From: Ferruginibacter sp. | Lineage (GTDB): Bacteria; Bacteroidota; Bacteroidia; Chitinophagales; Chitinophagaceae | Direction of reading: 5' to 3' | Length of the DNA stretch: 6,088 nucleotides | Assembly: GCA_025357775.1 (NCBI GenBank) | Contig: JANXOQ010000138.1 | Location: 1-6,088 of the forward strand | Shown here: positions 1 to 6,088 of the stretch, one piece after another | Position numbering within the stretch: the first letter of the stretch is position 1 | Layout of the letters: each line of letters opens with the position of its first letter | The notes under the pieces: model-generated | Seen by the model: the letters and a program-made list of their open reading frames with translations, nothing else | The model's database searches: none | What the model was told of the DNA's origin: nothing | Position numbers and translations under genes: made by a program

Positions 1-2
1 AC

Positions 3-264
3 TATTTAATAACACAGTTAATCAAAATACCTGCCAAGTACCTATTCTATAAGATATGCTTCATTGCAATTTGTGAAGTAAACATATTGCCATTATTTTC
101 TTTCGGCTACATATTTTTTTTTTCAAAAGATAATTGAGAAAGCGGTGCAAGAAAATTTAGCCATAGCTGGTTTTGCCAAAGCAATGATGGGAATTAAAAT
201 AGAAAAAAACAAGTATAAACTTTTACATAAAAATCAATTTAAAATTGATACAAGGCATTTGTAG
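3..264 (+). pseudogene. possible frameshifted C-terminal remnant of an unidentified protein
   Basis: Positions 1-347 have no intact gene, but two plus-strand frames suggest a decayed one. One frame is open from the window edge (codon at 3) to a TGA at 135-137 and is very hydrophobic around 42-122, like a membrane segment. A second frame, open from about 82 to a TAG at 262-264, encodes a more convincing soluble-looking tail with segments such as KIIEKAVQENLAIAGFAKAM followed by a lysine-rich end. The frames overlap at a run of ten T's (114-123); removing one T would join them into a single reading of about 86 codons reaching the left edge. I do not recognise the family. AT-rich noncoding DNA can also give such frames, so this may be chance. 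A small intact ORF starting at the ATG at 184 or 187 is possible but would be only about 26 codons. Confidence 0.25.
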
Positions 265-302
265 AAAATGATGTTTTAAATAAAATATTTATTAAAATAA
301 AA

Positions 303-325
303 TTGCCTCTAAAACTTAGAGGCAA
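303..325 (-). terminator. intrinsic terminator of the LolA-like gene
   Basis: A perfect 10-bp inverted repeat (TTGCCTCTAA, 303-312, and TTAGAGGCAA, 316-325) with a 3-nt loop. Read on the minus strand it starts 22 nt after the stop codon at 348-350 and runs straight into TTTTATTTT, the U-rich tail expected of a Rho-independent terminator. On the plus strand the stem is followed by CTTCATTTAC, a poorer tail, so it acts best for the minus-strand gene, though it may also stop plus-strand transcription from the left edge. Confidence 0.85.
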
Positions 326-347
326 CTTCATTTACACATTTTACAAA

Positions 348-1058
348 TTAATCTTTAAAAATACTTTCGTCTATTTTTATGTTTGTTTCAATTTTATCAA
401 AAGTAATAGATACCATTCCTCCATTAAATGAAGTGCTATAAGAAAACCAAAAGCCTTCTGCATTTTGCTTATAGTCACCATAAGGTGTTTCTATATCTTG
501 CTCCGTTCCATCTGGTCCTTTACCTTTAGCAATAGTTTTTACTACTCTATTACTTTTTTTATCAATTAAATAAAAAGCCGCTTTACCTGTTTTTGTTGTT
601 ACTTTTAGTTTATAAGCATCTGCTCCATCTACTTTATCATTACCAACCAATTCTATTATTGTTCCCTTTGCTTTATAATCGTACAATCCACCATGTACAT
701 CTAAAGTACTTTGTTTTTCTTTTGTTTCTTCTTCACTATCTACCTTTGGCTCCGTCATTTGTTGTATTGGCATAAACATAGATGATTTTGTAGGAGTAAT
801 AATTTGATTATTTGAGGTACCCATTATTTCAAAATCCAAACGAAAGCCTTTAGATTGTACAATGCTAATGGTAGCAGGAAACTCTTGCCCTTGAGCACTC
901 ATGGTTCCAGTCTTTTTTACTGATGTTAGCGTAGCTAATTTTGCTGCACCACCCATAGCTTCAATATTTTTGGCTACTATTTCATCTACCGTTTGTGCAC
1001 TTACATTTAGGGTAGCAAAAGCTAATCCTGCAAATAATAATTTTTTAAACATTTTCAT
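348..1058 (-). CDS. secreted LolA-like (outer membrane lipoprotein-sorting-type) protein
   Basis: The 236-residue product begins with a clear Sec signal peptide: a K-rich start (MKMFKK), a hydrophobic stretch to about residue 18, and likely cleavage after NVSA at residue 21, giving a mature protein starting QT. The mature part opens with VDEIVAKNIEAMGGAAKLAT, a pattern common at the start of Bacteroidota periplasmic proteins annotated as outer membrane lipoprotein-sorting proteins. The rest alternates short beta-strand-like stretches (for example YKLKVTTKTGKAAFYLIDKK at about 149-168), as expected for the half-barrel LolA/LolB fold. No catalytic motif is visible and there is no lipobox cysteine, so it is a soluble periplasmic protein. 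Binding of a lipid or lipoprotein is inferred from the fold, and the true role is unknown. Two starts are possible, ATG at 1058 and ATG at 1052, differing by two residues. It has its own terminator and stands alone, divergent from ade. Confidence 0.75.
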   Translation of the reverse strand: MKMFKKLLFAGLAFATLNVSAQTVDEIVAKNIEAMGGAAKLATLTSVKKTGTMSAQGQEFPATISIVQSKGFRLDFEIMGTSNNQIITPTKSSMFMPIQQMTEPKVDSEEETKEKQSTLDVHGGLYDYKAKGTIIELVGNDKVDGADAYKLKVTTKTGKAAFYLIDKKSNRVVKTIAKGKGPDGTEQDIETPYGDYKQNAEGFWFSYSTSFNGGMVSITFDKIETNIKIDESIFKD

Positions 1059-1099
1059 TATACTTTATTTTAAGTTTTTTGTAAATCAATTTTACAATG

Positions 1100-1107
1100 C
1101 AAATATA
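1100..1107 (-). promoter_or_regulatory. candidate -7 promoter element for the LolA-like gene
   Basis: Read on the minus strand this is TATATTTG, an exact match to the Bacteroidota -7 consensus TAnnTTTG. It lies 41 nt upstream of the ATG at 1058, which would give a leader of roughly 35 nt. No good TTTG-type -33 element is seen at the usual distance, so the call rests on the -7 element and position alone. Confidence 0.4.
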
Positions 1108-1176
1108 TAACGACAAATGATATTACATTCGTGAAAATAATTTATTTACATAAACGGCATTGCAGCTATTTTAACG

Positions 1177-2895
1177 GTGAAAAACACATTTATTTTAAAA
1201 GGAAATATTGTAGACATAATTGCTAAAAAAATTTATTATGGCGAAGTACAGGTTATAAATAGTAAAATTATTAGCATAAAACCAATTGAACAATTAACCA
1301 ACCAACAGGCAAACTATATACTACCAGGCTTTATAGATAGCCACGTACATATAGAAAGTAGCATGCTTATACCAAGTGAGTTTGCAAGATTAGCAGTATT
1401 ACATGGCACTACTGGCACCATAAGCGACCCACACGAAATTGCTAATGTAAACGGCATGGAAGGCATACGTTTTATGATTGAAAATGGAAAACAAGTGCCT
1501 TTTAAATTTCACTTTGGTGCACCTAGTTGTGTACCAGCTACTATTTTTGAAACAGCGGGTAATGCTATAACAGTAAAAGATGTAGAAGAATTATTGGCAA
1601 TGGATGATATTTTTTACTTGAGTGAAATGATGAATTTTCCAGGAGTATTAAATGGAGATAGAGAAGTTTTACAAAAAATAGCTGCTGCTAAAAAAGCCAA
1701 CAAACCTGTAGATGGCCATGCGCCAGGCTTGCGTGGAGAGGTTGCAAAAAAATATATTGAAGCCATTTCGTTTAAAGATTATTCCAATGGATTTTCTTCT
1801 GTGGCTGGTAATGGGACAACCGACCATGAATGTTTTACTGCTGAGGAAGCCCTAGATAAACTGGGCTATGGTATGAAGATTTTGATAAGAGAGGGAAGTG
1901 CAGCAAAAAACTTTGAAGCACTAATAAATTTACTGCATGAGCACTTTGAAAATATGATGTTTTGCAGCGATGATAAGCACCCAGATAGCCTTGCAGAAAG
2001 CCACATAAATAAACTTTGTGCAAGAGCGGTTGCAAAAGGGATAAATGTTTTTAAAGTATTACAAGCAGCATGTATAAATCCTGTATTGTATTACAAAATG
2101 AAAAATGGAATATTAAGAAATGGAGACGCAGCAGATTTTATTGTAGTAAAAGATTTAATAAATTTTGAAGTAATGCAAACTTATATTGATGGGCAGTTGG
2201 TTGCAGAAAATGGAAAATCATTTATTAAATCTGTACAATCAACCGCAATAAATAAATTTAATTGTACGCTAAAAAAGGCAGCAGATTTTGCAATTGTTGC
2301 AAAAGAAAACCAAACCGAAATATTAGTAATAGAAGCATTAGAAGGACAACTAATTACAAATAAACTCAGTATGCCTGCAACAATAAAAAATGGTTTGTTG
2401 GTAACAGATATAGCAAATGATGTTTTAAAAATAGTAGTCGTAAATAGATATTATGACACACCTGTAGCTATTGCATTTATAAAAAATATTGGGCTACAAC
2501 AAGGCGCTATTGCCAGCTCAGTAGCACATGATAGCCACAATATTGTAGCCGTAGGGGTAGATGATGAAAGCATTTGTGAAGCAGTAAATTTAGTTATAAA
2601 AGAAAAAGGTGGTGTAAGCGCAAGCTTTTCACAAACCTTACTTATGGGGAATGGTTTGGGTAAAAATAAATCAATGGTGCTCCCATTGCCTATTGCTGGG
2701 CTTATGAGTGCCGAGGATGGTTTTAAAGTAGCAGCCGATTATACAGCCATTAATAATTTTGCTACAAAAGTGCTAGGAAGCAGCATGGAAGCACCTTTTA
2801 TGACATTGTCGTTTATGGCATTACTTGTAATACCCTCTTTAAAACTTAGCGATAAAGGTTTGTTTGATGGTGAAAGTTTTCAGTTTGTAAATTAA
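1177..2895 (+). CDS. ade: adenine deaminase
   Basis: Hydrolyses adenine to hypoxanthine and ammonia in the cytoplasm, for purine salvage or nitrogen supply. At 572 residues it matches the usual length of bacterial Ade/AdeC, an amidohydrolase-superfamily enzyme distinct from eukaryotic-type adenosine deaminases. Metal-site and family motifs are all present: [12 protein letters not shown] (H56, H58, E60), [11 protein letters not shown] (D84, H86), SEMMNFPGV (E150), DGHAPGL (H181), TTDHECF (H217, E218) and FCSDDKHPD (D265, D266). An amidohydrolase C-terminal beta segment with GDAADFIVV (about 316-324) follows. The Ade C-terminal domain then carries [13 protein letters not shown] (448-460) and a tail ending about LPIAGLMS to the stop. 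The start is GTG at 1177: the first in-frame ATG codes for residue 63, beyond the HxH motif, and an in-frame stop lies at 1138-1140. No Shine-Dalgarno is seen, as usual in this phylum. It converges on pafA with a 5-bp gap. No break or missing key residue was found. Confidence 0.96.
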   Translation: MKNTFILKGNIVDIIAKKIYYGEVQVINSKIISIKPIEQLTNQQANYILPGFIDSHVHIESSMLIPSEFARLAVLHGTTGTISDPHEIANVNGMEGIRFMIENGKQVPFKFHFGAPSCVPATIFETAGNAITVKDVEELLAMDDIFYLSEMMNFPGVLNGDREVLQKIAAAKKANKPVDGHAPGLRGEVAKKYIEAISFKDYSNGFSSVAGNGTTDHECFTAEEALDKLGYGMKILIREGSAAKNFEALINLLHEHFENMMFCSDDKHPDSLAESHINKLCARAVAKGINVFKVLQAACINPVLYYKMKNGILRNGDAADFIVVKDLINFEVMQTYIDGQLVAENGKSFIKSVQSTAINKFNCTLKKAADFAIVAKENQTEILVIEALEGQLITNKLSMPATIKNGLLVTDIANDVLKIVVVNRYYDTPVAIAFIKNIGLQQGAIASSVAHDSHNIVAVGVDDESICEAVNLVIKEKGGVSASFSQTLLMGNGLGKNKSMVLPLPIAGLMSAEDGFKVAADYTAINNFATKVLGSSMEAPFMTLSFMALLVIPSLKLSDKGLFDGESFQFVN

Positions 2896-2900
2896 AATCT

Positions 2901-4550
2901 TTAACGCAACACCTCCTGCAAAACCTTACCTACACTGCCATTTGGCATTTGTATTTTTAATATAGCTGCTATTGTAGGTGCTATATCCGTCATATAAGTT
3001 TCTCTATTTGTTTTACCTGCGGCAATATTTTTTCCGAAAAATAATAAAGGTATATGAGCATCATAAGGATTCCATAATCCATGTGTGGTGCCTTTTTTTC
3101 CTCCATCAAAAAAAGCAGGTTTTACAATAAATTGTATGTCGCCACTTCTGGTAGGTGTATAGCCATTTATATAATTTGTTTTCATTGGTTCTGCTATGGT
3201 AGTCTCATTTATTTTTTCTGTTTCAAATACATTAATTATGTAAGGTTGCAGTTTTAAAAATTTTATAACAGTTTCTATAATAGCATTTTTCTTACTATCA
3301 ATAACTTTGGTATTAAAATAAACTTGATAATTTTGTATAGATGATATTGCATTTTTGATACTAAAGCTATCTTCAATAATTGTATTAATTTCTTTAACCA
3401 AAATAGACTCACTAAATACACCAGCTGGCAAATTATGCTCTTTTAAAAAACCTGGAATATGCGCTGCTCCATGGTCAGCAGTTAAGAAAAAGATATAATT
3501 ATTTTTACCAATTTTAGTATCTAAATAATTTAAAAAATCGGCAATATCTTTATCTAATCTTAAATAAGTATCTTCTGTTTCAATGGCATTTACACCAAAT
3601 GTATGCCCCATATAATCAGTAGAAGAAATACTTACTGCTAAAAAATCTGTTACTGCAGTGCTACCAAGTTTTTCATTTAAAATTGCATCTTTTGCAAAAT
3701 CAAAAGTGTAAGTGGCGGCATATGGAGTATACTTAAAACTACTATATTTGCCAGTTGTAATGCTTGATAGTTTATAAGGAAATGTGTGAGATTTTGTATT
3801 TGCCAAATCGTCTTCATAAGGCATATCATCCGCAGTGCTTTGGGTGTAGGTATTTATTGGATATAAGGTGTTCCAATCGTTTTTCATAAACCCTCCTACA
3901 GCATCCTTGCTATTAAAATCATTCACCCAAGTTGGTATTGCATTCATATAATAAGTGCTAGTAATCCATTTACCTGTTTTATCATCATACCAATATGCTG
4001 CATTAGCACTATGCCCAGCTGGCAGTATAGCGCCTCTATCTTTTAATGCAATGCCTATAACTTTACTTTTAAAATTGCTACTAAGCCTCAGTTCATCAGT
4101 AACAGTAGTACACCACAAATTACGTGGGCTCATTTTTCCTGCAATATCATTATTACCCACACCTTGTACAGTACTATCCTCTGTACAATACATATTTTTT
4201 CCAATTTTTCTTTCATACCAATTATTACCTACTATACCACTAGTGGCAGGTATTGCACCTGTATATACACTACTATGACCTACAGCTGTATAAGTAGGTA
4301 CGAAAGGAATAAGGGTGTTTTCAAAACTATACCCTTTATTTAAAAGTCGTTTAAATCCTCCCTCGCTGTACCTATTATAATATTTATAAAGATAGTCCCA
4401 TCGCATTTGGTCTATTACGAGCCCTACTACTAGCTTGGGACGATTAATATTATTATCTATTTCAATATTTTTACTATTAATTTTTTGAGCAGTAGATTGT
4501 TGTTGAAACATAAAAAACATTACCACAATTATAATAAGGTTGTATCTCAT
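2901..4550 (-). CDS. pafA: PafA-type alkaline phosphatase (periplasmic phosphate monoesterase)
   Basis: A 549-residue exported enzyme of the alkaline phosphatase superfamily that releases phosphate from monoesters, the class named after PafA of Elizabethkingia (Flavobacterium) meningosepticum. The signal peptide is a hydrophobic stretch at residues 4-15, with likely cleavage after QSTA (21). Active-site residues by motif: D47 in VIDQMRWD; nucleophile T88 in FVPTYTAVGHSS; N109 in GNNWY; the monoesterase pair K170 and R172 in LKDRGAILPAGH; D312 and H316 in STDYMGHTFG; D359 and H360 in TADHGAAH; and H490 in GTTHG. These match the PafA two-zinc site plus the N, K and R that bind the phosphate, with near-constant spacing. 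The threonine nucleophile and K/R pair favour phosphomonoesterase over the related NPP phosphodiesterases. The tail has the family ending TDIAPTIAAIL...GKVL. The start at 4550 is needed for a full signal peptide; the next Met (residue 11) would remove most of it. In this phylum such enzymes are often not repressed by phosphate, which cannot be read here. Confidence 0.93.
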   Translation of the reverse strand: MRYNLIIIVVMFFMFQQQSTAQKINSKNIEIDNNINRPKLVVGLVIDQMRWDYLYKYYNRYSEGGFKRLLNKGYSFENTLIPFVPTYTAVGHSSVYTGAIPATSGIVGNNWYERKIGKNMYCTEDSTVQGVGNNDIAGKMSPRNLWCTTVTDELRLSSNFKSKVIGIALKDRGAILPAGHSANAAYWYDDKTGKWITSTYYMNAIPTWVNDFNSKDAVGGFMKNDWNTLYPINTYTQSTADDMPYEDDLANTKSHTFPYKLSSITTGKYSSFKYTPYAATYTFDFAKDAILNEKLGSTAVTDFLAVSISSTDYMGHTFGVNAIETEDTYLRLDKDIADFLNYLDTKIGKNNYIFFLTADHGAAHIPGFLKEHNLPAGVFSESILVKEINTIIEDSFSIKNAISSIQNYQVYFNTKVIDSKKNAIIETVIKFLKLQPYIINVFETEKINETTIAEPMKTNYINGYTPTRSGDIQFIVKPAFFDGGKKGTTHGLWNPYDAHIPLLFFGKNIAAGKTNRETYMTDIAPTIAAILKIQMPNGSVGKVLQEVLR

Positions 4551-4564
4551 ATTCTAATTTTACA

Positions 4565-4593
4565 CAAAGTTAAAAGAATTATATAAATCAAAA
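4565..4593 (-). promoter_or_regulatory. candidate promoter of pafA
   Basis: On the minus strand TTTTG (4593-4589) is followed after 16 nt by TAACTTTG (4572-4565), an exact match to the Bacteroidota -7 element TAnnTTTG with a plausible -33 element. The spacer is slightly shorter than the usual 17-23. The -7 element ends only 14 nt before the pafA ATG, so the leader would be under about 10 nt, close to leaderless. No PHO-box-like direct repeat was recognised nearby. Confidence 0.55.
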
Positions 4594-4708
4594 GATTGCA
4601 TTTAAAATTGTAATGGTTTCACTATCGTCCAAAATTACCTTTATTCTTTTTCACTAATTTTTTGAAATCATCGAAACTCAAAAAATTAATGACTTGAGAA
4701 AAACATAA

Positions 4709-4747
4709 TTACCATTATTCTTTTGGTAAATTTGACAAAATACCAAA
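4709..4747 (+). promoter_or_regulatory. candidate promoter with overlapping inverted repeats upstream of the SixA-like gene
   Basis: TAAATTTG at 4727-4734 is an exact TAnnTTTG -7 element about 100 nt upstream of the ATG at 4835; no clear -33 TTG lies at normal distance. It is embedded in two overlapping inverted repeats that share a central arm: TTACCA (4709-4714) with TGGTAA (4724-4729), and TTTGGTA (4722-4728) with TACCAAA (4741-4747). The second pair brackets the -7 element, as an operator would. Binding of a regulator is inference; the repeats and element are directly seen. Confidence 0.35.
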
Positions 4748-4758
4748 TAGTAAAACTA

Positions 4759-4787
4759 AAAATAGCTGAAATCGTTGAAGCTATTTT
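4759..4787 (+). repeat. 9-bp inverted repeat (hairpin) in the leader of the SixA-like gene
   Basis: AAAATAGCT (4759-4767) pairs perfectly with AGCTATTTT (4779-4787) around an 11-nt loop. It lies between the predicted promoter and the ATG at 4835, so it would be in the 5' untranslated RNA. The tail after the stem is CTAAGCC, not a T run, so it is not a convincing terminator on this strand. On the opposite strand the stem is followed by TTTAGTTTTA, which is more T-rich, but no gene ends there. Confidence 0.4.
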
Positions 4788-4834
4788 CTAAGCCGAAATC
4801 TTTACACACAGTAATTTCAATAATTAAAAAACCA

Positions 4835-5326
4835 ATGAAAACACTCCTTTTCATACGCCATGCAAAAAGCAGCTGGGCAAATATTGGGCAAACAGATTTT
4901 GAGAGACCACTTAACGATAAAGGCAAAAAAAATGCTGCTGAAATGGCACAAAGATTATTAGTAAAAAAAATAGTTATAGATACTTTTGTAACAAGTACTG
5001 CCCTAAGAGCACTTACCACTTGCAAGGCATTTGCAAGTGCATACAATAAAGAAAGTAAAATTGTTTTGGTGCCAAAATTGTACCACGCCCCTCCACATAT
5101 TTTTTATGAGGTAATAGAAGAGCTCGATGATGAAGTGAACAATGTTGCTATTTTTGCCCACAACCCAGGTATTACAGAAATGGTAAGTACACAAACAAAA
5201 CCCATGCAATTGATAGATATGCCTACTTGTGGCATTGTAGCTGTTACTACTAATATTCACTCTTGGCATGATTATGAAAAAGCAGAAAAAGCTATTTTAT
5301 TTTTTACATCTCCTAAAGAAGTTTAA
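4835..5326 (+). CDS. SixA-like histidine phosphatase family protein
   Basis: A 163-residue single-domain cytoplasmic enzyme of the histidine phosphatase (phosphoglycerate mutase-like) superfamily, closest by pattern to SixA. Key residues are seen: the RHA motif at the N-terminus (R8, and H9 as the phospho-accepting nucleophile) in LLFIRHAKSSW; FERPLNDKGKKNA (22-34), typical of the SixA group; R58 in TSTALRALTT; and the second catalytic histidine H109 in FAHNPGI. E. coli SixA dephosphorylates phosphohistidine on the nitrogen phosphotransfer system; for Bacteroidota members the substrate is unproven, so only the fold and phosphohydrolase chemistry are secure. The ATG at 4835 puts RHA at residues 8-10, as in the family. 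An upstream in-frame TTG at 4775 would add 20 unconserved residues and overlap the hairpin, so I reject it. It has no signal peptide or second domain. It is divergent from pafA and 169 bp upstream of the TerC-family gene in the same direction, so co-transcription is possible. Confidence 0.88.
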   Translation: MKTLLFIRHAKSSWANIGQTDFERPLNDKGKKNAAEMAQRLLVKKIVIDTFVTSTALRALTTCKAFASAYNKESKIVLVPKLYHAPPHIFYEVIEELDDEVNNVAIFAHNPGITEMVSTQTKPMQLIDMPTCGIVAVTTNIHSWHDYEKAEKAILFFTSPKEV

Positions 5327-5365
5327 AATAATAATGTTCTTATACTTTTTTACCATATTATTTTA
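5324..5365 (+). terminator. weak AT-only inverted repeat after the SixA-like gene
   Basis: TAAAATAATA (5324-5333, which includes the stop codon) and TATTATTTTA (5356-5365) form a perfect 10-bp inverted repeat with a 22-nt loop, followed by TTTACCTTTATTT. The stem has no G-C pairs and the loop is long, so the hairpin would be unstable. It may slow or partly end transcription, or be a chance result of AT-rich sequence. No stronger terminator separates the gene from the TerC-family gene. Confidence 0.25.
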
Positions 5366-5398
5366 TTTACCTTTATTTAAAATGAACGAAGAATTAAT

Positions 5399-5495
5399 CT
5401 TTAATTAAAGTCAATAAATCTTTCATTCACTTAGTTTTTCATTATAATTATTCACTTTTAAATTTAGTTCCTCTTTTGGGGGGCATTGGCTTTTT
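5399..5495 (+). other. leader region of the TerC-family gene
   Basis: The DNA before the TerC-family start is strongly AT-rich, with a perfect 12-bp palindrome CTTTAATTAAAG (5399-5410) and an unusual run of six G's (5478-5483), followed by CATTGGC, ending 12 nt before the ATG. The G run is not a standard Shine-Dalgarno. In other phyla TerC-family genes are often preceded by the manganese-sensing yybP-ykoY riboswitch; I could not find that element's conserved parts here. No exact TAnnTTTG element is seen, only 7-of-8 matches, which are expected by chance in such sequence. Confidence 0.3.
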
Positions 5496-6088
5496 ATGAA
5501 CGAATTATTTTCATCTGCAAGTATTATTAGTTTTTTTGTACTTGTATTATTAGAAATTGTATTAGGCATAGATAATGTGATTTTTGTAAGCATAATTATT
5601 GATAGACTACCACAAGCAAAAGAAAAATCTGCAAGAAGAGTTTGGATGATAACAGGTATTATAATCCGAAGTATTTTATTAATGGGGCTAGGCTGGTTGC
5701 TTGCGCAAAAAGGTAAATCTATTTTAAATATTTTTGATAAACATTTTGATATTGCAAGCCTTGTAATGCTGGCAGGCGGGCTTTTTTTAATATATAAAAC
5801 TGTAAGGGAAATACACCACAAGCTAGAAGGAGAAGACGAAGCATTGGCAGGTAATAAACCAGCATTAAGTTTTGGTAAAGCAGTAGCCCAGATAATGCTT
5901 ATTGACACTGTGTTTTCTTTTGACAGTATCATAACAGCAGGTGGCACTGCAGAGCATGTTGAAATAATGATTGCCGCCGTTGTTATAGCAATGTTTATTA
6001 TGTTTTTCTTTAGTCCAAAAATATCTGCTTTTATACATAAGCATCCTTCTCTAAAAATGCTTGCACTTTCTTTTTTGGTAATGATTGG
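5496..6088 (+). CDS. TerC family integral membrane protein (partial, 3' end beyond window)
   Basis: An open frame from ATG 5496 to the window edge gives 197 residues with no stop. Several transmembrane helices are visible: about 8-34, 50-70, 85-102, 128-148, 154-172 and the start of another at 187. The TerC family hallmarks are present: LEIVLGIDNVIF (E20, D26, N27) in the first helix and QIMLIDTVFSFDSIITA (D137, D143) in the paired later helix, acidic residues in the membrane thought to bind metal ions. TerC proteins are linked to tellurite resistance and, in better studied bacteria (MeeF/MeeY of Bacillus, Alx of E. coli), to manganese export, including loading of exported enzymes. Which applies here is inferred only. 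Members of this short type are usually about 240-270 residues, so roughly three quarters is present and it is not visibly broken. An in-frame stop at 5445-5447 and no other ATG between fix the start. A long minus-strand open frame across it is a shadow. Confidence 0.92.
   Translation, partial: MNELFSSASIISFFVLVLLEIVLGIDNVIFVSIIIDRLPQAKEKSARRVWMITGIIIRSILLMGLGWLLAQKGKSILNIFDKHFDIASLVMLAGGLFLIYKTVREIHHKLEGEDEALAGNKPALSFGKAVAQIMLIDTVFSFDSIITAGGTAEHVEIMIAAVVIAMFIMFFFSPKISAFIHKHPSLKMLALSFLVMI

Noticed and set aside
593..1110. Plus-strand open frames within and across the LolA-like gene
   Set aside because: They are antisense to a gene with a clear signal peptide and terminator, and their translations are low-complexity or unlike proteins.
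1124..1131. TACATTCG as a -7 promoter element for ade
   Set aside because: It matches TAnnTTTG at seven of eight positions and lies at a sensible distance from the GTG, but no -33 element is present and such near matches are frequent in AT-rich DNA.
1177..4550. An ade-pafA nucleotide-scavenging operon
   Set aside because: The genes are on opposite strands and act in different compartments, so a functional link is only a loose inference.
4775..4834. Upstream TTG start adding 20 residues to the SixA-like protein
   Set aside because: The family's RHA motif normally lies within about ten residues of the start, the extra residues look like translated leader, and the stretch overlaps a hairpin.
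5327..5495. yybP-ykoY manganese riboswitch before the TerC-family gene
   Set aside because: Expected because of the gene family, but the conserved purine-rich internal loops and closing stem could not be found; the G run alone is not enough.
5423..5947. A 174-codon minus-strand open frame
   Set aside because: It lies antisense to the TerC-family gene, whose frame has family motifs throughout; the minus-strand translation resembles no family and is a shadow.

Overview
The window looks like a stretch of AT-rich Bacteroidota chromosome, probably a Chitinophagaceae or Sphingobacteriia-type organism. This rests on base composition, signal peptides ending in SAQ or TAQ, near absence of Shine-Dalgarno sequences, several exact matches to the Bacteroidota -7 promoter element TAnnTTTG, and gene types such as a PafA-type alkaline phosphatase. 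The genus is inferred; there is no rRNA or marker gene to test it.

Layout, left to right. Positions 1-347 hold no confident intact gene, but two plus-strand open frames meet at a run of ten T's and read like the frameshifted tail of a decayed gene. They are followed by a clear hairpin terminator (303-325) that serves the minus-strand gene at 348-1058, a secreted LolA-like protein. A divergent intergenic region of 118 bp separates it from ade (1177-2895, plus, GTG start), a complete adenine deaminase. ade converges on pafA (2901-4550, minus), a complete periplasmic alkaline phosphatase with its whole active site visible; only 5 bp lie between the two stop codons. A second divergent region (4551-4834) carries a good pafA promoter and a cluster of inverted repeats upstream of a SixA-like histidine phosphatase (4835-5326, plus). 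After 169 bp of AT-rich leader comes a TerC-family membrane protein (5496 onward, plus), cut by the window edge.

The genes do not form one pathway or operon. Adenine deaminase feeds purine salvage in the cytoplasm, PafA releases phosphate from organic monoesters in the periplasm, the SixA-like enzyme removes phosphate from protein phosphohistidine or a related substrate, and TerC proteins are linked to metal (often manganese) export. A shared theme of nucleotide and phosphate scavenging for ade and pafA is possible but only inferred; they are transcribed towards each other.

This is mainly ordinary housekeeping and accessory chromosome. No mobile element, CRISPR array, tRNA, rRNA or defence system was found. 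The points most worth checking are the possible gene remnant at the left edge, the overlapping inverted repeats around the predicted promoter upstream of the SixA-like gene, and the leader of the TerC-family gene.
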